Shown one piece after another: positions 11,270 to 22,364 of a DNA stretch of 64,000 nucleotides; position 1 is the stretch's first letter, and each line of letters starts with the position of its first letter. Under the pieces are notes generated by a model, which had not been told where the DNA came from, did no database searches, and saw only the letters and a list, made by a program, of their open reading frames with translations. Made by a program: the position numbers and the translations under genes. The stretch is from Molossus alvarezi (taxonomy: Eukaryota; Chordata; Mammalia; Chiroptera; Molossidae): assembly GCA_037176705.1 (NCBI GenBank), contig CM073897.1:40860488-40924487 (forward strand), in the 5' to 3' direction.

Positions 11270-11600
11270 TTTGTTAATTCTCACTCCTTACCTGGAATGC
11301 CCTTGAGCTTTTATCTCTCTCTAACTTCCACATCTTTATAGTCCTCCTCCAATCCTACCTCCAATAAGATTTTTCCCCCGATCCACAGGTCAGATACGAT
11401 ATTGTCTTTCTCTGGGCTCCCACAGCTTCTCGGCCAACCTCTATCACAGTGCGTATGTCTACTTTGTACGGCTTTTTGTTTGGCCCATGTCCGACTTAGT
11501 TAGTTACTGGATCCAAGCCCTCAGGATTCACTTCACAACAAGGTGCCCACAGAATGCCCTTCACATCTCAGGCATTCAGGAATGATCTGCTGATTAGAAG
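11270..11600 (+). repeat. L2 fragment, probable
   Basis: 'CTCCTTACCTGGAATGCCCTTGAG', 'AGTCCTCCTCCAATCCTACC', 'TCTTTCTCTGGGCTCCCACAG' follow the sense L2 ORF-end region. The terminal 'AATAAATGTTTG' signature is missing, so the copy is truncated or decayed. Confidence 0.55.
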
Positions 11601-12009
11601 AATGAACAGTTTGCTAAATTTCACTGCTATCATTTAGACAGCTAATCTCAGACACGATGCCCACATTTTAATACCACACTCATTAATTCAGTTAACATCA
11701 CTGGAGGACCTATATTACATGCCAGAAATTGTGCTAGGTGCTAATTATTTCATAGCCATTAAAAACAAACAAACAAAAAAACTACAGATAGAAAGTGTAT
11801 ATTCATTGATCCTACAAATTCATAAAAATACTTCTCACTGATTTGAATTTTTAAAGTCATCTGTGCAGAAATATATAGGGTCCTTAGAACACATCTGTAA
11901 TAGCTCCCCCCATTCTAATTTTTGCCAGCACCACAGTTAATTTTTCCTTCTCAATAGTATTGATAGTCACCTCAACATAAATACAGTTTGCACCCGTGTA
12001 GAATTGTGA

Positions 12010-12240
12010 GGCTCAAACTTTGCTGGCTGTAAAAAAATCACACAAGGAGCTTTAGAATATAAATTCTTGTCACATTGGTCCTCACCTCCACGTCACACCT
12101 GTTGGATTGACATCTTGGTTAAGAATGGTGGCTAATGTGAATCTTATCACTTTCTTCTTTCTCATGTTCCCTTAATTCTGACTTTGCTAACTAGGCAACT
12201 GACCAAAGGCTGGTATTCAGGAACCATTGTTTTAAAGTAA
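12010..12240 (+). mobile_element. MER5-like hAT-Charlie remnant
   Basis: 'CAAACTTTGCTGGCTGTAAA', 'CACACAAGGAGCTTTAGAATATAAATT', 'CCTCACCTCCACGTCACAC' and the end 'GGAACCATTGTTTTAAAG' follow a MER5-type non-autonomous hAT with an expanded middle. Confidence 0.5.
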
Positions 12241-12335
12241 ATTTCAGTCATATTGAGTTCTTTTAAATAGAATAAAGTTTCTTTTTCTAGTTAGTAGGTG
12301 AGGAAATTGAGGTTTCAGAATAGTAAGTGATTTGG

Positions 12336-13275
12336 AAAAATATAATAAAGAACTCAATGAAAACAACAACAACAAAACAGAAATCCAATTAAAAATGAGC
12401 AGAGACCTTGAACAGATACTTACCCCAAGAAGACATACAAATGACCAACAGATGTATAAAAAGATGCTTAACTTCACTAGCTATCAGGAAAATGCAAACC
12501 AAAACCCCAGTGAGATACCACTTCACACTAGTTAGATTGGCTATTATAAACAAGACAAGAAATAGCAAATACTGGAGATGTTGTAGGGGAAAGCAACCCT
12601 TATACTGGTGGGAATGTAAATTGGTACAGTCACTATGGAAGTAACTCAAAAAGTTAAGTATAGGGCTACTATAAAACTCAGCAATTTCTTTTCTGTGTAT
12701 CGACCCCCCAAAAGTTGTAAACATAAAAATACATATACCCCTATGTTAATTGCAGCATTATTTACGGTGGCCAAATCATGAAAATAACCAAAGTGTTCTT
12801 CAGTAGATGATTGAAGAAAGAAGATGTGGTACATATATATGATGGAATACTACTCAGCCATCAGAAAAGATGAAATAGTGCCAGTTTGCAAAACATAGAT
12901 GGATTTTGAAAAAATCATGCTAAACAAAATAAGTTAGAAAAATTCAAGAACCATATGATTTTATTCATATGGCAGATATAAAACAGAAAGCAACAAACAA
13001 ACAAACAATACAAATAAAAAAACCAAAACAAAACAAAAAACACCTCATAAACGCAGACAGCAGTATGTTAGCTACCAGAGGAAAATGGGCTTAGGGATAA
13101 GATAGATGAGAATAAAGGGGGACAAATATATGGTGACAAAAGGAGACTTAATTTGGGGTGGTGAACACATAATGCAATGTACAGATGATGTAATATAGAA
13201 TTGTACATTTGAAACCTATTTAATCTTATTAACCACTGTCACCCCAATAAATTTTATTAAATTATTTTAAAAAAT
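12336..13275 (+). mobile_element. L1 3' end: ORF2 C-terminus and 3'UTR
   Basis: The three sense frames together spell the L1 ORF2 C-terminal zone: 'EDIQMTNRCIKRC' (near 12427), 'WWECKLVQSLWK' (near 12606) and then an YYSA/I-like 'MEYYSAIRKDE' zone near 12842. Frameshifts and stops break the frame. From about 12990 a 3'UTR follows, ending in 'CACCCCAATAAATTTTATT' and a weak A-rich tail. 5'-truncated retrotransposon, dead. The long minus-strand open frame 12389-12724 is its antisense shadow. Confidence 0.9.
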
Positions 13276-13319
13276 GAACAGGCATATTGTTGAAGGAGAA
13301 ACACTAAGGCTGAATAAAC

Positions 13320-15660
13320 ATATTTAAAGAGTCTCAATCCTGAACGTCAGCAAAAATAAGAAACCCCAGACCTTCTTTTCTCCCACAGAGACAATAAGTC
13401 AATAGCAATATGTAGACCAGGTCGCCCTGTGAGAAATCCAGAAAACAGATGTGAGGCACCTAGACCCAAGATGAATGTAGAACTAGCCAGACCAAAGTCT
13501 ATAAGCAAGTTCATGGCGTTCCTTCGCCACAGTCCCTCTCCTAAGTTCCACTGGAAGAGAAAGAAAACCACCAACTTCCAGAATCTCCTTGAGAAGGAAA
13601 AATATTGAAGCATTGGTTCAATGTTTCAGATTTCTGGCAAACTTCCCTTAGAACTGGTTTCTGTCTTACCTGACTTGGAGCATGATAGGATCTGGCATAT
13701 TCTAGATTCCTGAGGTCTCATAAAAACCAGAGATAACAGGGCAGCTTCTGATGTTGCAGAGGACCCACAGTACAGCAGCTGATGTAGATTAGTAGCCTCT
13801 CCTTTGGAGGGAAAGAGAACAGTGGAATGTACATCCGCTGTTCTGGCTTTTCAGGGGGCTACCTGGTTTCTGTCCTATCTGAGCCAGAGTGGTGACAGGA
13901 CCCAGCATACTCAAGAAGCCTGGGGTCTCTGATAACAAGAGCTGGGTAGCTTGGGGCAGTTCCAGAAACCCTAAAGTATTGCAGACAGACATCAGAGAAA
14001 ACAAGAGATTATAATCTCCTAAAAAAGAAAATTGGCAAGTCTCTCTAATTGAGAACTTAACACAAGTATGAAGAAGATGAATCCTACAAAATAAATTTGA
14101 GAGGCCCACAGAATATTTAACTGAGCTTATTGGTAAAGTTTTTTTCCTGTAAGAAGCTGGTCCATAGGCATCAGGAGAGGTGGCTTTTTTTCAAATGCAC
14201 GAACACCAAAACAAAGTATGGGGCACATGACAAAAACAGGAGAATGTGGCTCAAGCAAATAAACAAAATAAATCTCCAGACACTAAAATGAAATAAGGAG
14301 AGGTATATGAACTACCTGACAAAAAGTTCAAAATTATCATTATAAAAATGCTCAGTGAGTTCAAGAAGACAGCATGGAAACAAAATAAAAATACCAACAG
14401 AGGTAAAAATGTAATAAACAAAAACAAAAAGACATTTTGAAGCTGAATAAAATAATAACTGAATTTTAAAATCCACTAAAGAGCTTCATAGACTTGATCA
14501 AGCAAAAGAATCAGCAAAGCCAAGATAGGTCATTTGAAATTATCCAGTGGCAAAAACAAAAAAAATAAAAACAAATAAAAATTTAGTGAAGAGACTTACA
14601 GGATACTATAAAATAGACTAATATATGCATTATGGGAGTCATGAAAGAGAAGAGAAAGAAGAAACAGCAAACTAATTTGAAGAAATAATGATGGAAAACT
14701 TCTCAAATCTGAGGAAAAAACTGTACATCTAATTACAAGAACCCCAAAGGTCTTCAACAAAGAGGAAACTAAAGAGGCTTATGCTGAAACACATTATAAT
14801 CCAATTGTCAAAAGTCAAAGACAAAGAGAAATTTTTTTAAGAAATAGGAGAGAAGTGATTCATCGCATGCAGTGGAGCTTCCATAAGACTCAGCAGATTT
14901 TTTTCTTTTATTTATTTATTTTTTTTATCCTCACCTGAGGACATTTTTGCATTCATCTTCAGATAAAGCAGGAGGGAGAGAGGACGGAAGAGAGAGAGAG
15001 AAACATCGATGTGAGAGAGACACATCAACTGGTCACCACCCACACCAACCCCTCTGGGGCCCGGGACTGCAACCGAGGTACGTGCCCTTAGCAGGAACCA
15101 AACCCAGGACTCTCTGGTCTGTGGGCCGTTGCTCTAACCACTGAGCAAAACTGGCCAGGGCCTCTTAGCAGATTTCTTAGCAGAATCCATACAGGTCAAA
15201 GGAAGAGGGTTGATATATTTAATGTGCTGAAAGAAAAATAATGATAAAACTGTCAGCTAAGAATACTTAACTGGGCAAAAATGTCCTTCAGAAATGGAGA
15301 GATAAAATAATCTCCAGAAAAACAAAAGCTATAGAAGTCCAACACTAGACCCATCTTACAAGAAATGCTAATGGGAATTCTTCAAGCTGAAATGAAAGGA
15401 CACTAGACAGTAACACAAAAGCATTTCAAAGTATAAAGCTTGCTGATAAAGGTAAATATATAGACAAATATAAAATATTGTAATTGTACATCAGGGAGTG
15501 CATGAATTACTTTTAATTAAGGCTTAAAAGTTAAAAGACAAAAGCATACATGACAAAGATAACTATAAAATATGTTGATACATAAATAATATGAAAAGAT
15601 GTATTTGGTGACATCAGTAACATAAAGTGTAAGGGGGAGAGCAATAAAAATAGAATGTCA
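13320..15660 (+). mobile_element. L1M/HAL1-like unit: 5'UTR, ORF1 and tail (interrupted)
   Basis: From about 14280 the sequence follows the ancient L1M/HAL1 ORF1 text: 'CAAAAAGTTCAAAATTATC', 'GGTCATTTGAAATTATCCAG', 'AAATAATGATGGAAAACTTC', 'ACACATTATAATCCAATTG', 'GAAATGCTAATGGGAATTC'. A tail 'GGTAAATATATAGACAAATA' leads into 'GTGACATCAGTAACATAAAG'. The preceding 13320-14280 stretch looks like the L1M 5'UTR. ORF1 is riddled with stops. No reverse-transcriptase segment follows ORF1, as in half-LINE HAL1 elements, but an L1 with an internal deletion is equally possible. A VES SINE splits it at 14901-15166. Confidence 0.7.
14901..15166 (-). mobile_element. VES SINE nested in L1M/HAL1 element
   Basis: Antisense VES of the long-tailed subtype: 'ATCCTCACCTGAGGACATTT', 'AGAGAGAGAAACATCGATGTG', the box B complement 'GGAACCAAACCCAGGACTC' and the head 'CTGAGCAAAACTGGCCAGGGC'. 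The host motif AGCAGATTT occurs on both sides (14892-14900 and 15167-15175), a 9-bp target-site duplication in the L1 ORF1 sequence. The insertion postdates the host element. Confidence 0.93.
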
Positions 15661-16536
15661 TAGCTAGAAGCAGAAAAAAACATTGTGTTTCTAAGAACCA
15701 ATTGTCCAAGAAAGAAATTAATAAATAGGACTTAGCAAAGAAATTAGCAAGGTCAAGGAAGAGATATGGGAAGAAACAAAAAGAAGATACTGTCATGGGA
15801 AATGATCGCGACAGTCGTTGACTAGGAAGGTTAGCTTTGCCACAGGGTAAGGCTGGGTCAGAACACGGACTTTGGGAGGTGATGTATGTGATTCGACGTG
15901 AGGCGCGGTGAGGTTTCTCTCCATTTTTAGGATTACGGTGGTCACTTTATTTTTATGGCAGCACTTATAACCTCTTCCATCCAGCCTGTGTCTTATGGAA
16001 CCAAGTCAATTTGACCAGCAGCAGTGACCTGAGTGAGGTGGTTTCCCTCAAGTAGCCTGCAGCGAGCAGGAAAGTGTATTATCTTCATAAACAGCTGCAA
16101 TCCAAGATGAAAAGAGGAGAAAGAAACTGAAAAGGGCTATGAGCACTTGCATAAGGGGAGAGTTGAGACGAGTGTAGACTGGGCTCAGTTTTTGCATCGC
16201 GGCTGCCTGAAGGATTGCACGGAATGAGGGTGTACGGGGCCGGGGAAGAGTAACCGCAACCAAGTGGAAGCACATCCCTCAGGACGGAAATGAATTTTGT
16301 CTTCAGTATAAAGAGAATGAAACTGAAGTTCAGGAAGGAAAAGTCAGTTGCCGAAGATCCCAGGGTGGATGAATGGTATGGCCAGAATCCAAACCTCAAT
16401 GTTCTGCTGCCCAAACAAGGTGTTAAAGAATTTGCCAGTGGCCTCCCTAAATTAATGTGCTGTCAGGGAATGAAGCGAGGGAAACAGCTGGGAAGAAATG
16501 GGTAAAAATAGTAACACTAATAGCAAAGCTTTACAG
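15661..16536. other. Unclassified, relatively CpG-rich unique DNA
   Basis: No family recognised. CpGs are noticeably more frequent between about 15800 and 16270 (GATCGCGACAGTCG, TTCGACGTGAGGCGCGG, CATCGCGGCTG, TACGGGGCCGGGG) than in the flanks. Frames at 16085-16414 (-) and 16290-16505 (+) overlap, and neither gives a recognisable protein. Could be a decayed promoter, an LTR or chance. Confidence 0.35.
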
Positions 16537-16545
16537 AGCCACAGA

Positions 16546-16550
<5 letters not shown>

Positions 16551-16593
<43 letters not shown>

Positions 16594-16791
16594 TCCTCAC
16601 CTAAGGGTATGTTTTATTGATTTTTGAGAGAGAGGAAGGGGAAGGAGAGAGAGAAACATGGTTGCTTCCTGTACACATCCAGATCAGGGATCGAACCCGC
16701 CACCTAGGTTTATGCCCTGACCGGGAATCGAACTTGCAACTTTTGGTGTACAGGATGACGCTCCACCCAACTGAGTGACCCAGCCAGGGCA
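16551..16791 (-). mobile_element. VES SINE, antisense, with (TG)n tail
   Basis: Antisense VES: 'CTCACCTAAGGGTATGTTTT', 'GATCGAACCCGCCACC', 'CCTGACCGGGAATCG', head 'GTGACCCAGCCAGGGC'. A 14/16 target-site duplication (AGCCACAGACTTTCTG near 16537, AGCCATAGACTTTGTG near 16792) encloses both the SINE and a (TG)20-type array at 16551-16591. The array therefore arose in the SINE's A-rich tail. Confidence 0.92.
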
Positions 16792-16816
16792 AGCCATAGA
16801 CTTTGTGAAAACTTTA

Positions 16817-17075
16817 GCCCTGGCCAGTTTGGCTCAGCAGATAGAGCATCGGCCTGTGGTCCAGAGAGACCCGGGTTCAATTCCCACTAAGGGCATGTAC
16901 CTTGGTTGCAGTTTGTCCCCAGCTCTGGTTGGTCATGCAGGTGGCAGCCACTTGATGTGTCCCTTTAACATTGATGTTTCTTTCTCACTCTCTCTCTTCC
17001 TCTCTCTCCCTCCCACTCTACCTGAACAAAAAATGGGTGAATGTCCTAGGGTGACGATTTAAAAAAAAACAACAA
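16817..17075 (+). mobile_element. VES SINE
   Basis: Sense VES of the 'GCATCGGCCTGTGGTCCAGAG' subtype with a good box B (GGGTTCAATTCCC) and the terminal 'GTCCTAGGGTGACGATTTAAA'. It starts 25 bp from the 5' end of the antisense copy, so the two are head to head. The target-site duplication is partial (AAAACTTTA and AAACACTTTA). Confidence 0.93.
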
Positions 17076-17079
17076 AAAA

Positions 17080-17225
17080 CACTTTATATATATTAACTCA
17101 TTCAGTCTTCACAACAACCCTGTTTTATAGCTAAAAAATCTAAACCCAGACAGGTTAAGTAATTTGTGCAAGGTTACCCAGCTGGTAATGATCACAACCC
17201 CAGCAATCTGGCTCCAGCATGTGTT
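17080..17225 (-). repeat. MIR SINE, antisense
   Basis: 'TATATTAACTCATTCAGTC', 'CACAACAACCCTGTTTTATAG', 'CAGGTTAAGTAATTTGTGC', 'TACCCAGCTGGTAATGATC' and 'CAATCTGGCTCCAGC' are the antisense MIR series. Confidence 0.75.
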
Positions 17226-18093
17226 TTGAAGTAAAAGCTAGAGGATAAGGGAAATTAGAGATGAAGAAGAATTAATATCTTCTAGATGCACTGAAGTCTT
17301 CCAGGAATGTTTCCCTCAGAACTGGTACCAAAAGCACTAACCAATTCTACTTGGGGTCTATTTGGGGTCAGATATATGATTCTTCCTTCTTCATCCCTCT
17401 TACTCTTAAAACAGGAGGTGGGGGTGAGGGGTACCTAATTAAAAATAAACTGTAATTAGGATCTTTATCACTTGAATTCAAAACAAAAATTAAAAAGCAG
17501 CTGAAAGGAGTCCTTTGAAATGAAAAGAAAACTATCTTAGACTATAAAAAACTATGCTAATTAAATATGATTGATATGTTACTTTGTTAGGAATTCATGT
17601 TACTTTGTTGGAGTTTCATTCATGTCTAGTTGACTAGTGAGCTCACTGAAATAAAGAGAGGAATTTAGATGGAATTTTCTTTTCTTTTCAGTTTCATATA
17701 TGTTTACATTTCATTTTAGTTGTTAAGCAACCCCTAAAGTTTACTTCTATTATTCATTTAATTTGAAAATAAAAAGACAGAGAGAAGAAGACCTTGCAAT
17801 CTGCCTGAGACACAGGGCATCCTTTCTAGATACATGCTGACTGTTTAAAATAATGGAACTTCCTTCCCTTAATAATAGATAAATTATCATCAGAGAAACA
17901 GACTCATTCTTGGCCAAGCATTATCGCTAAAAGATGGTGGGGAAAAGTTCTTAGTACTAACTACTTCTCTGACCTTTTTCAATATGAAAATAAGAGCGGA
18001 GTTAAAATGCTGGTCCAGGTTCTGCCTTGGTTTCTTTTGAATCATTTGAACTTAGCCATGAGACTAGAAATCTCTGATCCTGAACTAGCTGCT
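17226..18093. other. Unclassified non-coding DNA
   Basis: AT-rich unique-looking DNA with no feature that I can name. 'GTTACTTTGTT' recurs at 17579 and 17600, a small duplication. Confidence 0.35.
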
Positions 18094-18948
18094 TCTTTTT
18101 TTTTTTTTTTAATTTATTTAATTTTATTTTTGTTACAGATGTTTCTCCTTTTTTACCCCATTGACACCCTCCTCCCCATCCCCCGCCCACCTCGTCCCTG
18201 GCTTTGTTGTCCATGTCCATTGGTTATGCATACATGCATATAAGTTCTGTGGTTTATCTCTTCCCACCCCCCCAACACCCCCTCTTCTTAGGGTTGTCAG
18301 TCTGTACCCCACTTCTACGTCTCTGGGTCTACCCTATTCCTCAGACTGTTATGATCATTATATTCCACATATAAGTGAGATCATGTGGTATTTGTCTTTT
18401 TCTGCTTGGCTTGTTTCACTTAGGATAATACTTTCCAGGTCCCTCCATGTCATCTCAAAGGATAAGAGATCCTTCTTTCTTATAGCTGCATATTACTCCA
18501 TTGTGTATATGTACCACAGCTTTTTTATCCATTCGTCTACTGTTGGACACTTGGGCTGTTTCCAGACTTAGTTTTTGTAAATAGTGCTGCTATGAACATG
18601 GGGGTACATATATTCTTTCTGATTGGTGTTTCAGGCTTCTTAGGGTATATTCCCAGAAGTGGGATTACTGGTTCAAATGGCAATTCAATTTTTTATTTTT
18701 TGAGGTAACACCATATTGTTTTCCATAGTGGCTGCACCAGTCTACATTCCCACCAGCAGTGTACTAGAGTCAGCTTTTCTCCACACCCTCGCCAACACTT
18801 GTTGTTTGATGATTTGTTGATGGCAGCCTTTCTGACATGTGTGAGGTGATACCTCATAGTTGTTTTAATTTGCATCTCTCTGATGGTTAGTGATGTTGAA
18901 CATTTCTTCATATGTCTCTTGGCCATTTGTATGTCCTGTTTGGAGAGG
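18094..18948 (-). mobile_element. Bat L1, 5'-truncated, antisense
   Basis: Poly(T) at 18095-18109 is the poly(A) tail read backwards. The 3'UTR follows and, from about 18350, the antisense of ORF2. The minus-strand frame 18693-18953 gives the L1 C-terminal motifs [20 protein letters not shown] and [13 protein letters not shown]. One stop-interrupted region precedes the end. Low divergence from the neighbouring copy. No target-site duplication found. Confidence 0.95.
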
Positions 18949-18978
18949 GACATATAATCAGGGATACTGACAAACTTC

Positions 18979-19612
18979 TTTTTTTTTTTATTAATTAATT
19001 TTTGTTATAGATGTTTCTCCTTTTTGCCCCCCCATTGACACACTCCTCCCCACCCCACCCCATCCCATACCCAGCATTGTTTTCTATGTCCATTGGTTAC
19101 CCATACATGCATATAAGTTCTGTGGTTTATCTCTTCCCTCCCCTCACCCCTCTTTTGAGGTTTGTCAGTCTGTACCCTACTTTTATGTCTCTGGGTGTAT
19201 TTTGTTCATCAGTTTGTTTTGTTCATTATATTCCACAAATGAGTGAGATCATATGATACTTGTCTTTCTCTTTTTGGCTTGTTTTGCTTAGGATAATACT
19301 CTCCAGGTCCCTCCATGTCATCTCAAAGGTTAAGAGATCTTTCTTTCTTACAGCTGCATAGTATTCCATTGTGTATATGTACCACAGCATTTTTATCCAC
19401 TCATCTATTGATAGACACTTAGGCTGTTTCCAAATCTTAGTGATTATAAATAATGCTGCTATGAACATAGGGGTACATATATTCTTTCTGATTGGTGTTT
19501 CAGGCTTCTTAGGGTATATTCCCAGAAGTGGGATTACTGGTTCAAATGGTGGTTCAATTTTTAATTTTTTGAAGTAACACCATAGTGATTTCCATAGTGG
19601 CTGCACCAGTCT
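18979..19612 (-). mobile_element. Bat L1, 5'-truncated, antisense
   Basis: Second copy of the same L1 lineage. Poly(T) at 18979-18989, then the same 3'UTR order and ORF2 C-terminus. The minus-strand frame 19226-19606 is open for 126 codons and includes LIPLLGIYPKK-like 'VIPLLGIYPKK', 'NICTPMFIAALF' and 'WYIYTMEYYAAVRKKD', then ends 'YHMISLICGI'. This matches an undamaged L1 ORF2 end. Truncated just upstream of QPLWK. Confidence 0.95.
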
Positions 19613-19699
19613 ATAAATGAAGGGTCCTGCCCCTAGATCTCCTTCCCCATTAATGAGACAGATAGTGGAGTGGAAGGAGCAGGGAGTATAAAACAGGCT

Positions 19700-19870
19700 C
19701 CCTGACTTCTTTTAAGAAAACGACTTTCTTGATCAGTCTTGCTAGGGATTTCTCAGTTTTATTAAGGTTTGCAAAGAGCTGCATTTCTCTATTACCATTA
19801 CTTTCAAAAACGTTTTTCATTTCTGCTTTTTGCTTTTTATTGCTTCTACAGAGTTTGGACCTCATCTGGA
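19700..19870 (-). mobile_element. Old L1 ORF2 scrap, antisense
   Basis: 'TTGATCAGTCTTGCTAGGG', 'TTCTCAGTTTTATTAAGG' and 'CATTTCTGCTTTTTGC' follow antisense L1 ORF2. On the minus strand this gives an 'NKTEKSLARLIKK' peptide like the L1 'NKTLARLIKK' motif. Older than the two adjacent copies. Confidence 0.6.
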
Positions 19871-20679
19871 TGGCTGAGAAGCTCAGCAACATCTAATATT
19901 AGATGGGACAAAACTTGAACACTCCTCCCTGCCCTGTGCAACCTCAGTTCCTCTCTGCTAGGCTAATTACATGCTTGTTCTGATCATGCATAGCCTAACA
20001 CAGCATAGCAGTCCCATAAGCAGCTCTCACTCATGTTCTGTGACTCGCACCCTGCACAGTGTATCACCTCTCAAATACCTGCTCAAATACATCAGCGGCC
20101 CCAAGCCTTTCTCTTAGCTATGCTCTGTTTTGAGTTCCACTGAGCTGTAGTCCCAACAATGCAGGTACACAGACAGCTGGAGCATATATCTGGCTCACCT
20201 CATCTCTTAAGAACCGTGGTCTTGCATTGCCTATTGTCCAGTGTTTGAGAACAGTGTCCTCATATAGTCTGTCCAGTTTTATAGTTTTTATTTTTCAGTG
20301 GAAGGGCAGTTTGGTACCAGTTAGTCTGTCATAGCTAGAAGCAGAAGAAACATCATGTTTTTTTAAGAACTGGGAGACTCAGGGTACAGTTATGGATTTC
20401 CTCCCAATCTGTACCCTGTGCCTTAGTTTATTTATTTGCCCATTTTTTATTAGCATCTTCATTTAATTTACTCAGGGTATTGGTAAAGACCAATTTGCAT
20501 AATGGTAGTGGGAGTTTTGCATACTAAAAATGTGTTGTATAAAATGATGTAATATTAAACATGAATATTACTCGAGCACAGATGCTTAAAAGAATGAGTC
20601 ACTGTGCATGATACAATAAGTATTTTCTGAAACTTCAGAAAAGGAGGTAGATGCAGAGGAATAACATTTATAATTAATT
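19871..20679. other. Unclassified non-coding DNA
   Basis: No family recognised. At 20328-20374 it holds a segment nearly identical to 15658-15703, implying an unnamed dispersed repeat. Confidence 0.35.
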
Positions 20680-20880
20680 ACTATGTGCCACATGCTACTT
20701 GTGGCTTTATTTATTTGAGCAACACTGTATTATAAAACATATGTCAATGTTATTTCCATTTTGCAGATGGGAAAACAGAGGCTCAGAGGAGTTAAGTCAT
20801 TGTACAGTCAGTATATGACAGCATTGAAACCCTGATCTGTCAGTTGCAAGGCCTGTTGTTTGAACTTGTTTTCCAAAGAT
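20680..20880 (-). repeat. MIR SINE, antisense
   Basis: 'CTATGTGCCACATGCTACTTG', 'TCCATTTTGCAGATGGGAAA', 'CAGAGGCTCAGAGGAGTTAAG' and 'CTGATCTGTCAGTTGCAAG' are antisense MIR landmarks. The middle is well preserved. Confidence 0.75.
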
Positions 20881-21554
20881 TTCTTTCTCAGACTGAAGGG
20901 CTTTGTATAAACGTCTAGACCAGATTGCTGAACCTCTGAAATTTGCCAACTGCCAAATGAAACACAGCCTATTATGGTGTCTTGTTTTCTTTCCAGAGTT
21001 GTATTATTATTTTTGACTTGTTAGAACTTTATTGTGTAAATAGTTCTGGGGAGTATGAGAATCATTGATAGTAGCTACATCCCCAAATAACAGAGTCACT
21101 CATTTGTGTACATATTCATATAGCATAATGTATATGTGTGTTTCTAGAATTGCTTCCAAGTAAATCCTTTTCTTCTCTACACCAGAAGTCTGGCTTGAAA
21201 TAAAACTATTACATGTAGTGTAAACATTACTAAATTGGGATGTTAACATTTAAAAATTGTTTCATGCCTTTTTAATGTGCGCTGCTGTTTTCCCTGCCTA
21301 ATTATCATTCTTTTCAATATTTATGTTACTGTGACCTTTTCGTGATTGAATAACTTCAACGGGGTCTCAAGTGCTCTCAATATCTTACTTTTAAAATTAA
21401 ATCATGTTCCAAAATGACAAGTGAATTATAGCACAAAAGGCAGCAGGGTGGTACAAAGGTCATTACATCTGTCAGAACCTCCAAGCCATTGTTTTTACAA
21501 GAAAGAATCAGGAAGCCTAAGAGAGAGAAAAGCCAGGACACAGACAATGTTTGA
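20881..21554. other. Unclassified non-coding DNA
   Basis: AT-rich, unique-looking. No open frame of note and no repeat that I can name. Confidence 0.35.
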
Positions 21555-21735
21555 CTCGTTACCATGTAGGCATTGTTAGGAGTGAGTCATATACATCACC
21601 TCATTTAACAGCCACAAAATCCAACAAGGAAGAAATTGTTATCACTGTTGACGATAATGGACTCAGAGGGGAAATGAGCCCGCACAGCTCAGCGGGGAGG
21701 TGGGGATGGGATTTGCCTCCAGATTTCTGATACAC
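21555..21735 (-). repeat. MIR SINE, antisense
   Basis: 'CATCACCTCATTTAACAGCC', 'GATAATGGACTCAGAGGGG', 'GCACAGCTCAGCGGGGAGG' and 'GATGGGATTTGCCTCCAG' form a decayed antisense MIR. Confidence 0.65.
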
Positions 21736-22086
21736 ATGCCCAAGCCTTGTTGTTGTTCGTTTGTTGTTGTTTTTCCTATACAAATGGCCATTGAATGTCT
21801 TCTTAAAACTAGAAACTTTTTATTTTAAGAAGAAGCCTAACATGTAAATACAGCTTCTTTGGGGACGGTGGGGCAGTCCCATAGTCCTTCCTGTTTGGGT
21901 CTCTCTCCCAGACTGTCCCATCTACTCCAGATCCACTCCTAAGTTAGCCCCCAGAACTGCCAAAACAGCCTTTCCAAACTTCCAAGCTTCCTCGCAAAAA
22001 CCAAAAATGTACTCTAATGTAAGTAAATAATGGTCTGTGTTTCAAACTTCAATTACGATTCACCAGGGAGAGTTTAGAAATATATA

Positions 22087-22223
22087 TTTTTTTATTATTA
22101 ATTTATTTTTGTTACAGATGTTTCTCTTTTTTTTCCCATTGACACCCTCCTCCAGATCCCACCCCCCACCCACAGCATTGCTGTCTATGTCCATTGGTTA
22201 TGCATATATGCATACATGTTCTT
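22087..22223 (-). mobile_element. Bat L1 3'UTR, strongly 5'-truncated
   Basis: A copy of only about 135 bp, with the same 3'UTR as the 18.1 and 19.0 kb L1s. A T-rich end is followed by 'GTTACAGATGTTTCTC', 'CCCATTGACACCCTCCTCC' and 'GTCCATTGGTTATGCATA'. It ends at about 22223 in 'TGCGGGG'. Confidence 0.88.
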
Positions 22224-22364
22224 GCGGGGAGGCAACTTTATAAAGAGTGTCCAGTCTCTTATGGTGACTACTTTTCATTCCTATAGTATGTTTGCCAAAC
22301 CATCCTTATGTTACTTTAAAGTTAATTATATGTAGTATATATAATACAAGATAAACAGTTCTTT

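Noticed and set aside
18161..18571. 136-codon plus-strand frame
   Set aside because: It is antisense to a truncated L1 3'UTR and ORF2, so it has no independent meaning.
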